Positions 1 to 6,106 of a stretch of DNA of 6,680 nucleotides are shown one piece after another (the first letter of the stretch is position 1; the number at the start of each line of letters is the position of its first letter). The DNA comes from an uncultured Clostridia bacterium. GTDB taxonomy: Bacteria; Bacillota; Clostridia; TANB77; CAG-508. The position numbers and the translations under genes were made by a program. The stretch lies in NCBI GenBank assembly GCA_949077355.1, contig CARUQW010000068.1, positions 1-6,680 on the forward strand, written 5' to 3'. Under the pieces are notes generated by a model that worked only from the letters and a program-made list of their open reading frames with translations, did no database searches and was not told the origin of the DNA.

Positions 1-133
1 CAGAAAGTAGTTTTTGCGTATAGCAATTCTCCGCTGTTTTAAAAAGCAAATAGCGATTTCCCACATAAGTATAATAAATTTGATATCCATTTCTTAAATC
101 TTCCCACATTTTTTCAAACGTATAACCTTCCAT
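1..133 (-). CDS. Small unrecognised protein, N-terminal part only
   Basis: An open frame reads leftwards from an ATG at 131-133 to the window edge without a stop, giving 44 residues that begin MEGYTFEKMWEDLRNGYQIY. The start is well supported: GGAG lies five bases upstream, within an AAAGGAG run. The visible part is rich in aromatic residues (six Tyr plus Trp and Phe), has no signal peptide or membrane segment, and contains one Cys. I do not recognise the family and assign no function. It starts 86 bases after the ligA stop, with one hairpin element between and no clear promoter, so it may be read through from ligA. The real length is unknown because the gene is cut by the window. Confidence 0.7.
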   Translation of the reverse strand, partial: MEGYTFEKMWEDLRNGYQIYYTYVGNRYLLFKTAENCYTQKLLS

Positions 134-157
134 TTTTTCTCCTTTTTTACATAATTT

Positions 158-229
158 TGGCTAGTTTTGGGACAGGCACAAAGGTAACCATAGTGGTTAG
201 TTGCGTGCCTGTCCCAAAACTAACCACTA
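158..229 (-). repeat. REPIN-like double hairpin element A at the ligA 3' end
   Basis: Two hairpins face each other. On the minus strand the first has perfect 10-base arms TAGTGGTTAG (220-229) and CTAACCACTA (191-200) around a 19-base loop containing GGGACAGGCAC. The second has arms TGGTTA (185-190) and TAGCCA (158-163, one G-T wobble) around the inverted copy of that loop. As a result, 18 bases at 162-179 are perfectly repeated inverted at 205-222. The first arm covers the ligA stop codon and last codons. There is no long T run, so it is not a typical intrinsic terminator. The paired layout matches REPINs of other bacteria; that label is inference. Confidence 0.8.
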
Positions 230-2223
230 ACCATTTCTTGAAATTCGGTTTCACTTATAATGGTAATTCCCAGATTTTGCGCTTTTGTAAGCTTACTTCC
301 TGCCTCTTCTCCTGCTAATACATAGTCTGTCTTTTTGGATACCGTACTTGCTGTTTTTCCTCCAAATTTCTCAATCAAGTTAGTTACTTCACCTCTTGTG
401 TAATTTTCTAAGCTACCTGTTACAACAAATGTCTTTCCTTCCAATCGATTGTCAACATTCTCCTCTTCATTCGCTTGGATATTTACACCCGCTTCTTTTA
501 ATCTTTGAATTAAATCTTTCGTTTGTTCTTGCCTAAAGAATTCTATAATACTATTAGCCACAATTGGTCCAATATCATTTATTCCACTTAAGTCTTCGAA
601 ATCTGCCTGTATTAAGTTATCTATATTTTTATATTTTCTAGCTAATAATTTCGATGCCTTTGTTCCTACATGACGTATTCCTAAAGCTGTAATTAATCGA
701 TATAAATCATTTTCTTTGCTTCGATTGATACTGTCTACTAAATTTTGTGCAAATTTCTGTCCATTCTTTTTTAAAGATGCAATATCTTCAAATTTTAAAG
801 TATAAATATTTGCTATATTCTCGATTAAGCCTTTTTCTAATAATTGTGCAATAATATTTTCACCTAGACCATCAATGTTCATTGCTTCTCTTGATACAAA
901 ATGCACCAAGTTTCGAAACAACTTTGCAGGACATTCTATTCCTGTACATCTAATTGCTGCTTCCCCCTCTTCTCTGATTGCTGGTGCTCCACATACAGGA
1001 CAAATTTTAGGCATCTCAAATTCAACTTCGTTTCCGTTTCTTTTGTCTTTCTTAACTTCTACAATTTCTGGTATTACATCCCCTGCTTTTTGAATTACAA
1101 CAGTGTCCCCAATTTTTAATTGTTTTTCTTTAATAAAGTCTTCATTATGCAGCGTAGTTTTAGAAATTGTTGAACCAGCTACTTTTACAGGCTCTAAAAT
1201 TGCCATTGGTGTAATAACGCCTGTTCTTCCTACCTGACATACAATATCCTTTAATTTCGTTTCTTTTTTCTCTGGAGGATATTTATAAGCAACTGCCCAT
1301 CTAGGCGTTTTGGCTGTTGTTCCTAAAATTTCTCTAAATTTCAAATCATCTACTTTTACCACTGCTCCATCGATGCCAAAAGTTAATTTTTCTCTTTCAT
1401 CCCCTATTTGTTTAATGGCTTTTTCGATTGCTTCAATATTTTTACAATAAATACGTACAGGATTCACATTAAATCCTTGTTCTGCCAAATATTCTAATTC
1501 TTCATAATGGGAATTAAACTCCATTCCCTCTATCTTCTGAACATTAAAAATATAGATATCAAGTGGCCTTTTTTCTGTTATCTTACTATTTAACTGCCTT
1601 AATGACCCTGCTGCTGCATTTCTTGCGTTAGCAAAAAGTTCTTCTTCATTTTCTTCTCTTTCTTGATTCATTTTTTCAAAATTATCTTTGCTAATAAAAA
1701 CTTCTCCCCTAACGGTAATATCAATTGAATCTTTTAGCTTCATAGGAATTGTCTTAACCGTTTTTAAATTTTGTGTAACATCTTCTCCTACCAGTCCATT
1801 TCCTCTTGTTGCTCCTCTTACAAATTCTCCATTTTTATACTCTAGCGCTGCCGATAATCCATCAATTTTAGTTTCTACTACATAAGTCACTTTCTCTATT
1901 TTATTCTCTTCTGCTTTTTGTTCTATTTTCATTACATATTCTTTCACATCTTCTAGGCTGAATACATCTTGTAAACTTTGTAATGGCACTTCATGTGTCA
2001 CCTTTTGAAATCCTTCTTTTACATGTCCTCCTACTTTTTGCGTCAAAGATTCCTTAGATTGAAATTCTGGAAACTCCTTTTCCAGATTTCTTAATTCTAC
2101 CATTAACATATCATATTCAAAATCAGATATTTCTGGTTTATCTTCATCATAATATTTCTTAGCATGATATTCTACCTGTTCTCTTAGTTCCTTAATTCTT
2201 TCTTTTGCCTGTTTTTTATCCAC
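220..2223 (-). CDS. ligA: NAD-dependent DNA ligase LigA
   Basis: Seals nicks in duplex DNA using NAD+, joining Okazaki fragments and completing repair in the cytoplasm. With a GTG start at 2221-2223 the protein is 667 residues, normal for the family. Domains in order: the N-terminal Ia domain with the NMN-binding pattern YYDEDKPEISDFEYD; the adenylation domain with the KxDG motif (KIDG, nucleophile Lys119); an OB fold; a four-cysteine zinc finger (Cys408, 411, 426, 431); helix-hairpin-helix repeats; and a C-terminal BRCT domain from about 593. The frame stays open upstream to an ATG at 2262, but the GTG has GAGG eight bases away and the best -10 box lies inside that upstream extension, so the shorter start is preferred. 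The last codons and stop form one arm of hairpin element A. All key residues are present. Confidence 0.97.
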   Translation of the reverse strand: MDKKQAKERIKELREQVEYHAKKYYDEDKPEISDFEYDMLMVELRNLEKEFPEFQSKESLTQKVGGHVKEGFQKVTHEVPLQSLQDVFSLEDVKEYVMKIEQKAEENKIEKVTYVVETKIDGLSAALEYKNGEFVRGATRGNGLVGEDVTQNLKTVKTIPMKLKDSIDITVRGEVFISKDNFEKMNQEREENEEELFANARNAAAGSLRQLNSKITEKRPLDIYIFNVQKIEGMEFNSHYEELEYLAEQGFNVNPVRIYCKNIEAIEKAIKQIGDEREKLTFGIDGAVVKVDDLKFREILGTTAKTPRWAVAYKYPPEKKETKLKDIVCQVGRTGVITPMAILEPVKVAGSTISKTTLHNEDFIKEKQLKIGDTVVIQKAGDVIPEIVEVKKDKRNGNEVEFEMPKICPVCGAPAIREEGEAAIRCTGIECPAKLFRNLVHFVSREAMNIDGLGENIIAQLLEKGLIENIANIYTLKFEDIASLKKNGQKFAQNLVDSINRSKENDLYRLITALGIRHVGTKASKLLARKYKNIDNLIQADFEDLSGINDIGPIVANSIIEFFRQEQTKDLIQRLKEAGVNIQANEEENVDNRLEGKTFVVTGSLENYTRGEVTNLIEKFGGKTASTVSKKTDYVLAGEEAGSKLTKAQNLGITIISETEFQEMVSG

Positions 2224-2231
2224 CTTGTACA

Positions 2232-2238
2232 CCTCTTT
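2232..2238 (-). promoter_or_regulatory. Ribosome binding site that decides the ligA GTG start
   Basis: On the minus strand AAAGAGG sits with its GAGG eight bases before the GTG at 2223-2221. No comparable purine-rich site precedes the in-frame ATG at 2262, which is preceded by an AT-rich stretch. Confidence 0.75.
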
Positions 2239-2251
2239 TTTTGTTTTTTTT

Positions 2252-2280
2252 ATTATATACAATTTGCATAAAAAAATAAA
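2252..2280 (-). promoter_or_regulatory. Probable ligA promoter
   Basis: A perfect -10 hexamer TATAAT lies at 2252-2257 on the minus strand. At a 17-base spacing the -35 position (2275-2280) reads TTTATT, a weak match to TTGACA. Transcription would begin near 2245, about 20 bases before the GTG and just ahead of the ribosome site. The -35 side overlaps the terminator palindrome of the preceding sortase gene. Confidence 0.5.
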
Positions 2281-2308
2281 GGAATTTTAAAAATTCCTTT
2301 ATTTTTTT
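2270..2308 (-). terminator. Rho-independent terminator after the sortase gene (symmetrical)
   Basis: Arms of 19 bases (2270-2288 and 2290-2308) are perfectly complementary around position 2289. The core is AAAGGAATTTT pairing with AAAATTCCTTT, with A and T runs on the two outsides, so either strand ends in a T run. It lies 39 bases after the sortase stop and should end that transcript before the ligA promoter. It could also stop any rightward antisense transcript leaving ligA. Confidence 0.85.
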
Positions 2309-2315
2309 CTCATTC

Positions 2316-2347
2316 ATGTGAAAAAGGAAACGTCCCCAATTTCACAT
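2316..2347 (-). repeat. Hairpin element B at the sortase stop codon
   Basis: Perfect 8-base arms ATGTGAAA and TTTCACAT (2316-2323 and 2340-2347) enclose a 16-base loop that reads TTGGGGACGTTTCCTT on the minus strand. The loop core matches elements C and D, while the stem sequence is unrelated to theirs. The arm at 2340-2347 begins on the last base of the sortase TAA. The true terminator follows separately, so this hairpin is not needed to end transcription. Confidence 0.75.
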
Positions 2348-3021
2348 TATTCCGCTTTGGCTAATATAATTAATCTGGCACTACTATCATCGGTACAAGT
2401 TGACAAGGTAACTTCTGGTTTTCCTCCTGTGTCTCTTTGATAGAATGATGTATCTTCTGGTGTTGTTTCAAATTTATTATAAATTGTGTAGGTTAGTTTA
2501 TTACCCTCATTATCAGTTATATATATTTTGTCGCCAATATTTAATTTTTTGTTATTTGAAAAGAATAGTCCGTTTCTATAATTATGTCCGATAATTACAG
2601 TATTTCCTGGTTGATTTACTCCTGAACCATATAAAAAGGCTACTGCTGTTTCAATTGATTTTTTCGTTACTTTTTCTAAGATTGGATATCTAAAATTAGT
2701 TGCTGGAATTTCCATTGTTCCTAATACTCCAAATCCTTTATAAGTTTGCTTTTTATTAGATGATGAATTAGCATTTGGGTCTTTCATTTGATCAAATGGA
2801 TTGGTAGTATTCTCATTTCCTTCTGTTGAATTATTATCGTCATCTGTTGGTTCACCATCTACTACATCCCCTTGAAAATTATCAACAAAGTCTGATGTAT
2901 CTTTTGTTACAATATAATTTTGATAATATTCATATCCTAAAAATCCTAATAATCCAATAATAGCAACAATTACTATTACCAATATTATGGTCAATACTTT
3001 ACTATATTTACTCTCAAACAT
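2347..3021 (-). CDS. Membrane-anchored sortase
   Basis: A cysteine transpeptidase that acts on the outer face of the membrane, cleaving a C-terminal sorting signal on secreted proteins and joining them to the cell wall or to each other. In 224 residues there is a short cytoplasmic tail, one membrane helix (about 9-30), a Asp/Asn/Ser-rich linker (about 41-92) and the sortase fold (about 95-224). The catalytic triad is visible: His146 in VIIGHNYRNG, Cys209 in TLSTC and Arg216 in ARLIILAK. The ATG at 3019-3021 has GGAGGT eight bases upstream. The subclass is uncertain; it looks nearer the class B/D types than class A. No substrate with an LPxTG-like tail lies in the window, so its targets are elsewhere. 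It has its own promoter and terminator, and the stop codon touches hairpin element B. Confidence 0.93.
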   Translation of the reverse strand: MFESKYSKVLTIILVIVIVAIIGLLGFLGYEYYQNYIVTKDTSDFVDNFQGDVVDGEPTDDDNNSTEGNENTTNPFDQMKDPNANSSSNKKQTYKGFGVLGTMEIPATNFRYPILEKVTKKSIETAVAFLYGSGVNQPGNTVIIGHNYRNGLFFSNNKKLNIGDKIYITDNEGNKLTYTIYNKFETTPEDTSFYQRDTGGKPEVTLSTCTDDSSARLIILAKAE

Positions 3022-3063
3022 ATCTTTTACCTCCGTATCTCACTATATTTAACCTCTGTATTA

Positions 3064-3092
3064 ATTATACCACATATTTCACTAAAAGTGTA
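3064..3092 (-). promoter_or_regulatory. Sortase promoter with extended -10
   Basis: On the minus strand TGGTATAAT (3064-3072) is a perfect extended -10 box. The -35 position 17 bases upstream reads TACACT, a poor match, as is common with extended -10 promoters. It lies between the HIT gene stop and the sortase start, so the sortase can be transcribed apart from alaS and the HIT gene. I see no clear terminator in front of it, so readthrough is also possible. Confidence 0.65.
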
Positions 3093-3098
3093 GCTTTT

Positions 3099-3443
3099 TT
3101 AGACAATTTTTTCACCTAGCTCTTTTCCTGCTAATATATGAAAATGTAAATGCATTACTTCTTGTCCTCCATTTTTACCACAATTAACAATAACACGATA
3201 GCCATCTTCTTTAAAACCTTTTTCTTCCGCAATTTCATTAATAACGCCATAAATTCTTCCTACTATTGCCTCATCTTCTTTTTCTAAATGGGCTAGTGAT
3301 ACAATATGTTTCTTTGGTATTACCAATATATGAATAGGTGCAGCTGGATTAATATCATAAAAAGCTAATATTTCTTCATCTTCATAAACTTTGTTAGAAG
3401 GTATTTCACCTTTAATTATTTTACAAAATAAACAATCTTCCAT
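3099..3443 (-). CDS. HIT-family (HINT-type) nucleotide-binding hydrolase
   Basis: A small cytoplasmic protein of the histidine-triad superfamily, close to HINT proteins that hydrolyse nucleoside phosphoramidates and aminoacyl-adenylates; the exact substrate is not shown here. At 114 residues it has the usual length. It carries the triad motif HLHFH (His98, 100, 102; His100 the expected nucleophile) and a CxxC pair (Cys4, Cys7), which in related proteins helps bind zinc. ATG at 3441-3443 is preceded by AAAGGAA. It starts 44 bases after the alaS stop with hairpin element C filling the gap and no promoter visible, so it is probably cotranscribed with alaS. A HIT protein beside an aminoacyl-tRNA synthetase fits clean-up of stray aminoacyl-AMP; that link is inference. 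Confidence 0.93.
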   Translation of the reverse strand: MEDCLFCKIIKGEIPSNKVYEDEEILAFYDINPAAPIHILVIPKKHIVSLAHLEKEDEAIVGRIYGVINEIAEEKGFKEDGYRVIVNCGKNGGQEVMHLHFHILAGKELGEKIV

Positions 3444-3465
3444 TTTTCTACATTCCTTTCCTTGC

Positions 3466-3496
3466 AGGGATTTTAAGGAACGTCCCTCTAATCCCT
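3466..3496 (-). repeat. Hairpin element C spanning the alaS stop codon
   Basis: Arms AGGGATT and AATCCCT (7 bases, perfect) at 3466-3472 and 3490-3496 enclose a 17-base loop that reads AGAGGGACGTTCCTTAA on the minus strand. One arm encodes the last two codons of alaS (AGG GAT) and the TAG stop spans the arm-loop junction. Read on the minus strand, 27 of 30 bases match element D read on the plus strand, so C and D are inverted copies about 3.1 kb apart. Confidence 0.8.
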
Positions 3497-5245
3497 CTTT
3501 AAAATTGCTTTGATTCTTCTAATTCCTGATGAACTTGATTCTTCTTTTTTAATTTTAAATGTTCCTAATTCTTTTGTATTTTTCACATGAGGTCCCCCAC
3601 ATAATTCTTTTGACACATTTCCTATACTATATACAGTTACAATGTCTGGATATTTTTCAATAAACATACATTCTGCTCCAGATTGAATGGCTTCTTCTTT
3701 TTTCATTTCTTGCTTTGTTACTTCTATTCCTTCTTGTATCCACTGATTTACTAAATCTTCGATTGCTTTCTTTTCTTCCTCTGTTAATTTATGGTCACAG
3801 TTAAAATCAAATCTCATTCTGTCAACTGTAATATTAGAACCTCTTTGATGTGCATCTTTTCCAATTACTTGCTTGATTGCTGCATTTAGCAAATGCGTCG
3901 CTGTATGATAGGCAATCGTTTCTTCGGTTTGCTCTGCCAGTCCACCTTTAAATTTATGTTCTGCTCCCATCCTTGACTTCTCTTGGTGTTTCTTAAATAA
4001 CTCATCAAATTCTTTTAAATCTACCTCATAGCCATTTTCTACTGCTAATTCTTTCGTTACTTCTGGTGGAAATCCATAGGTATCATATAAACGAAATACG
4101 ATTTCTCCCGCAAGCTTTTTATTTTCTGTTCCTTCTAATTTTTTAATTTCCTTTTCAAATTCTCTTTCTCCATGCGCTAAAGTTTTTACAAACTTATCTT
4201 TTTCCTCTAGTATTACCTTTTTTATTAATTCTCTATTCTTTTCTAAATCTGGATACATTTCTTTCAAGTTTTCCACATTCATTTCAATTAGTACTGATAG
4301 TTCTTCTAAATCAATTTGCAATTTGTTTAAATGTCTTATCATTCTTCTAATTAATCTTCTTAAAACATATCCTCTATCTAAATTACTTGGTCTTCCTCCA
4401 TCTGAAATTATCATCATACTAGAACGTAAATGTTCTGCTATAATTCTTCTACTTTCAATGTAATCTACTTTTTGAAGTTGCTCTAATTTTTCCATAATTG
4501 GTAAAAACAATTCTGTATCAAAAGGTGTTTCCTTTCCTTGTAACAACATCGTCATTCTTTCCAATCCCAATCCTGTATCAACATTCTTTTTCTCTAATTT
4601 AGAATATCCATTTTTATCTTTAAAATATTCCATAAATACATTGTTCCAAATCTCAACATATTTTCCACAATCACAAGATGGTTGACATTTCTCTGAACAA
4701 GCTGGCTTTCCTGTATCATAAAACATCTCTGTATCTGGACCACATGGTCCTTCTTCTCCAGCAATCCACCAATTATCATCTTTTCCATAAAAATAGATTC
4801 TTTCTTCTGGTATTCCCGCTTTTTTCCAAAGCTCCGCTGAAACAGTATCTTTCGGACAGTCTTCATCTCCTGCAAAACAGGTTACTGATAATTTATCTGC
4901 TGGAATTCCTAATTCTTTTGTTAGAAATTCATAACTCATGGCAATAGATTCTTCTTTAAAGTAATCTCCTAATGACCAGTTTCCAAGCATTTCAAAATAA
5001 GTTAAATGACGATTATCTCCTACTTCTTCTATGTCATTCGTTCTAACACATTTTTGATAATCTGTTAAACGTGTTCCTTCTGGATGTTTTTCTCCTAACA
5101 AATAAGGTACTAATGGTTGCATTCCTGCTGTTGTAAATAAAACAGATGGATCATTTTCTGGAATTAATGGTGCTGATGGTATTACATTGTGCCCATGCTT
5201 TTTAAAAAAATTCAAATATTTATTTCTAATTTCTAATGCTTTCAT
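3488..5245 (-). CDS. alaS: Alanyl-tRNA synthetase, shortened form
   Basis: Charges tRNA-Ala with alanine in the cytoplasm. The 585 residues include a class II catalytic domain (about 1-240) with motif 2 around TYFEMLGNWSLGDYF, motif 3 GLGLERM (225-231) and a Cys cluster (183, 187, 191, 193) also seen in other Gram-positive AlaRSs. A tRNA-recognition region runs to about 420. The editing (SAD) domain follows, with metal ligands HTATH (His447, His451) and CGGPH (Cys549, His553). Two parts of the usual protein of about 875 residues are missing: the beta-barrel subdomain (only about 20 residues lie between the recognition domain and HTATH) and the whole C-terminal C-Ala domain. The frame is intact with no remnant downstream, so it looks like a settled short form, not a fresh break. 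The start has AAAGGAG upstream. The HIT gene follows. The last codons lie in hairpin element C. Confidence 0.92.
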   Translation of the reverse strand: MKALEIRNKYLNFFKKHGHNVIPSAPLIPENDPSVLFTTAGMQPLVPYLLGEKHPEGTRLTDYQKCVRTNDIEEVGDNRHLTYFEMLGNWSLGDYFKEESIAMSYEFLTKELGIPADKLSVTCFAGDEDCPKDTVSAELWKKAGIPEERIYFYGKDDNWWIAGEEGPCGPDTEMFYDTGKPACSEKCQPSCDCGKYVEIWNNVFMEYFKDKNGYSKLEKKNVDTGLGLERMTMLLQGKETPFDTELFLPIMEKLEQLQKVDYIESRRIIAEHLRSSMMIISDGGRPSNLDRGYVLRRLIRRMIRHLNKLQIDLEELSVLIEMNVENLKEMYPDLEKNRELIKKVILEEKDKFVKTLAHGEREFEKEIKKLEGTENKKLAGEIVFRLYDTYGFPPEVTKELAVENGYEVDLKEFDELFKKHQEKSRMGAEHKFKGGLAEQTEETIAYHTATHLLNAAIKQVIGKDAHQRGSNITVDRMRFDFNCDHKLTEEEKKAIEDLVNQWIQEGIEVTKQEMKKEEAIQSGAECMFIEKYPDIVTVYSIGNVSKELCGGPHVKNTKELGTFKIKKEESSSSGIRRIKAILKRD

Positions 5246-5284
5246 AGTTTTTCTCCTTTTATTTTTAATTTAAATTCTTTTCAA

Positions 5285-5313
5285 ATTATACTCTAGAATC
5301 CAGAAAAAATCAA
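5285..5313 (-). promoter_or_regulatory. alaS promoter
   Basis: On the minus strand TTGATT (5308-5313) and TATAAT (5285-5290) are separated by exactly 17 bases. Transcription should start near 5278, leaving a leader of about 32 bases that carries the AAAGGAG site. That leader is too short for a T-box riboswitch. Confidence 0.75.
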
Positions 5314-5322
5314 GAAATTATC

Positions 5323-5506
5323 TGTATTTTCTAAGGATTTTTCCTATACAAGAACAATAGGGGCTTGATTAAAGTTATCTATTTTATAAATTATTTCTTT
5401 CAAGCCCCGTTAAATTGTTCATCCGCGAAAAAATTCTTTAGAATTTTTTCTGTGGAATATATTTTTGTTGTATCGGTAAAAATCTTTGATTTTTCCTATA
5501 CAACAA
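5323..5506. other. Array of consecutive hairpins in the gap before alaS
   Basis: The gap 5314-5557 holds no believable gene. Four hairpins lie nearly end to end. The first is degenerate at 5323-5350. The second is two-part, with arms 5352-5358/5414-5420 and 5360-5368/5400-5408 (GGGGCTTGA with TCAAGCCCC). The third has an 11-base perfect stem 5427-5437/5440-5450, extended outwards to 5423-5455 only if G-U pairing on the plus strand is allowed. The fourth has arms 5465-5473/5498-5506 with an inner stem 5478-5484/5488-5494. A fifth, listed as a terminator, follows directly. This could be a structured small RNA, a long 3' untranslated region of the gene at 5558-6046, or remains of a mobile palindromic element. 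I cannot match it to a known RNA family. Confidence 0.6.
5336..5503. repeat. 16-base direct repeat flanking the hairpin array
   Basis: GATTTTTCCTATACAA occurs identically at 5336-5351 and 5488-5503, 152 bases apart. In both places it forms the right half of a hairpin; the left copy has a poorer partner arm. The hairpins at 5352-5420 and 5423-5455 lie between the copies. Confidence 0.8.
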
Positions 5507-5548
5507 GAAAAAGGAGAAAACGCTACTTATCGTTTTTTCTCCTTTTTC
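5507..5548 (-). terminator. Probable terminator of the 162-residue gene
   Basis: A 14-base stem pairs GAAAAAGGAGAAAA (5507-5520) with TTTTCTCCTTTTTC (5535-5548); a further CG/CG pair closes the loop across a two-base bulge. It begins 9 bases after the stop codon at 5558. On the minus strand the second arm ends in CTCCTTTTTC followed by TTGTTG, a moderate T-rich tail, so termination is likely but the tail is not ideal. Confidence 0.65.
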
Positions 5549-5557
5549 CTTTACCTA

Positions 5558-6046
5558 TCAAGCCATAATCTTACGTACGCCATTTTTAGATAACTGAATA
5601 ACAAGTTCTTCTTTCGTTGGGATTAGTGTCTGCAAAATAGGTTCTCTTCCCATATTTAATGCCTGCTGCCATGCCTTCATGCTTTGTCTTAAGTCGAAGG
5701 TAACTTCATCATAATTTTTCAATCCGATTTTCGACCAAAAACTATTTTTCTTCCCTTCACTCTTACTGCATTTTAAAGAAATGGCATCTTTTGTGGCTTC
5801 AAAAACAGTTCCAATTGCCTCTACTTTCTGCTCCCAAGCCTCCACTTTTTTTGCATTTTCTTTTCTGACAGGTTTTTCCAATGCAAGACTTGTACAATAT
5901 TCAGTTGTAAAATAGGCTGCTACAAATTCTACCATTTCTCTGCGACTAGAAAACTGTACATATTTCCGTTGTGCTAGCTCGATAAATTGAGAAGAATATT
6001 CCTCCCTTAATGCCTCGAACATCGCTATGTTTTCTCTTCTTCCCAT
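5558..6046 (-). CDS. Unrecognised 162-residue soluble protein
   Basis: I do not recognise this family. The protein is basic and helix-prone, with no signal peptide or membrane segment and two cysteines. It has charged stretches such as PVRKENAKKVEAWEQKVEA in the middle and ends with RKIMA. The start is firm: ATG at 6044-6046 with GGGAGGT seven bases upstream, and a near-ideal promoter in front. Expression as its own unit is supported by that promoter and by the hairpin terminator just after its TGA stop. The amino-acid composition is balanced and the frame is open throughout, so it is a real gene rather than a shadow. Its neighbours (a Nudix hydrolase before, alaS after) do not suggest a role. 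Confidence 0.8.
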   Translation of the reverse strand: MGRRENIAMFEALREEYSSQFIELAQRKYVQFSSRREMVEFVAAYFTTEYCTSLALEKPVRKENAKKVEAWEQKVEAIGTVFEATKDAISLKCSKSEGKKNSFWSKIGLKNYDEVTFDLRQSMKAWQQALNMGREPILQTLIPTKEELVIQLSKNGVRKIMA

Positions 6047-6076
6047 TCTTTCTACCTCCCTTATATTTATAATCCA

Positions 6077-6106
6077 ATTATATCATTTTTATGTTTACTA
6101 TGTCAA
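6077..6106 (-). promoter_or_regulatory. Near-consensus promoter of the 162-residue gene
   Basis: On the minus strand TTGACA (6101-6106) is a perfect -35 box and TGATATAAT (6077-6085) a perfect extended -10, separated by 18 bases. Transcription would start near 6070, about 24 bases before the ATG. The -35 side overlaps the final codons and stop of the Nudix gene. It is the strongest promoter by sequence in the window. Confidence 0.85.

Noticed and set aside
158..229. Element A as the ligA transcription terminator
   Set aside because: The stem is long but is not followed by a T run on the minus strand, and the same loop occurs at other sites where a separate terminator exists, so repeat element is the better reading.
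875..1119. Two overlapping plus-strand open frames of 72 residues each inside ligA
   Set aside because: They lie opposite the ligA zinc-finger region, overlap each other in different frames, lack ribosome sites and resemble no family; they are shadows of ligA.
1688..1885. Plus-strand 65-residue open frame inside ligA
   Set aside because: Antisense to the conserved adenylation domain, with no ribosome site.
4594..4947. Minus-strand 93-residue and plus-strand 89-residue frames inside alaS
   Set aside because: Both overlap the conserved catalytic domain of alaS in other frames; their compositions are typical of shadow frames.
5246..5557. T-box riboswitch controlling alaS
   Set aside because: T-boxes are common before synthetase genes in this group, but I find no TGGNACC antiterminator core, and the best promoter leaves a leader of only about 32 bases.
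5365..5568. Plus-strand 67-residue frame in the gap before alaS
   Set aside because: It begins inside a hairpin arm, runs through four hairpins, has no ribosome site and yields a Phe-rich sequence typical of AT-rich noncoding DNA.
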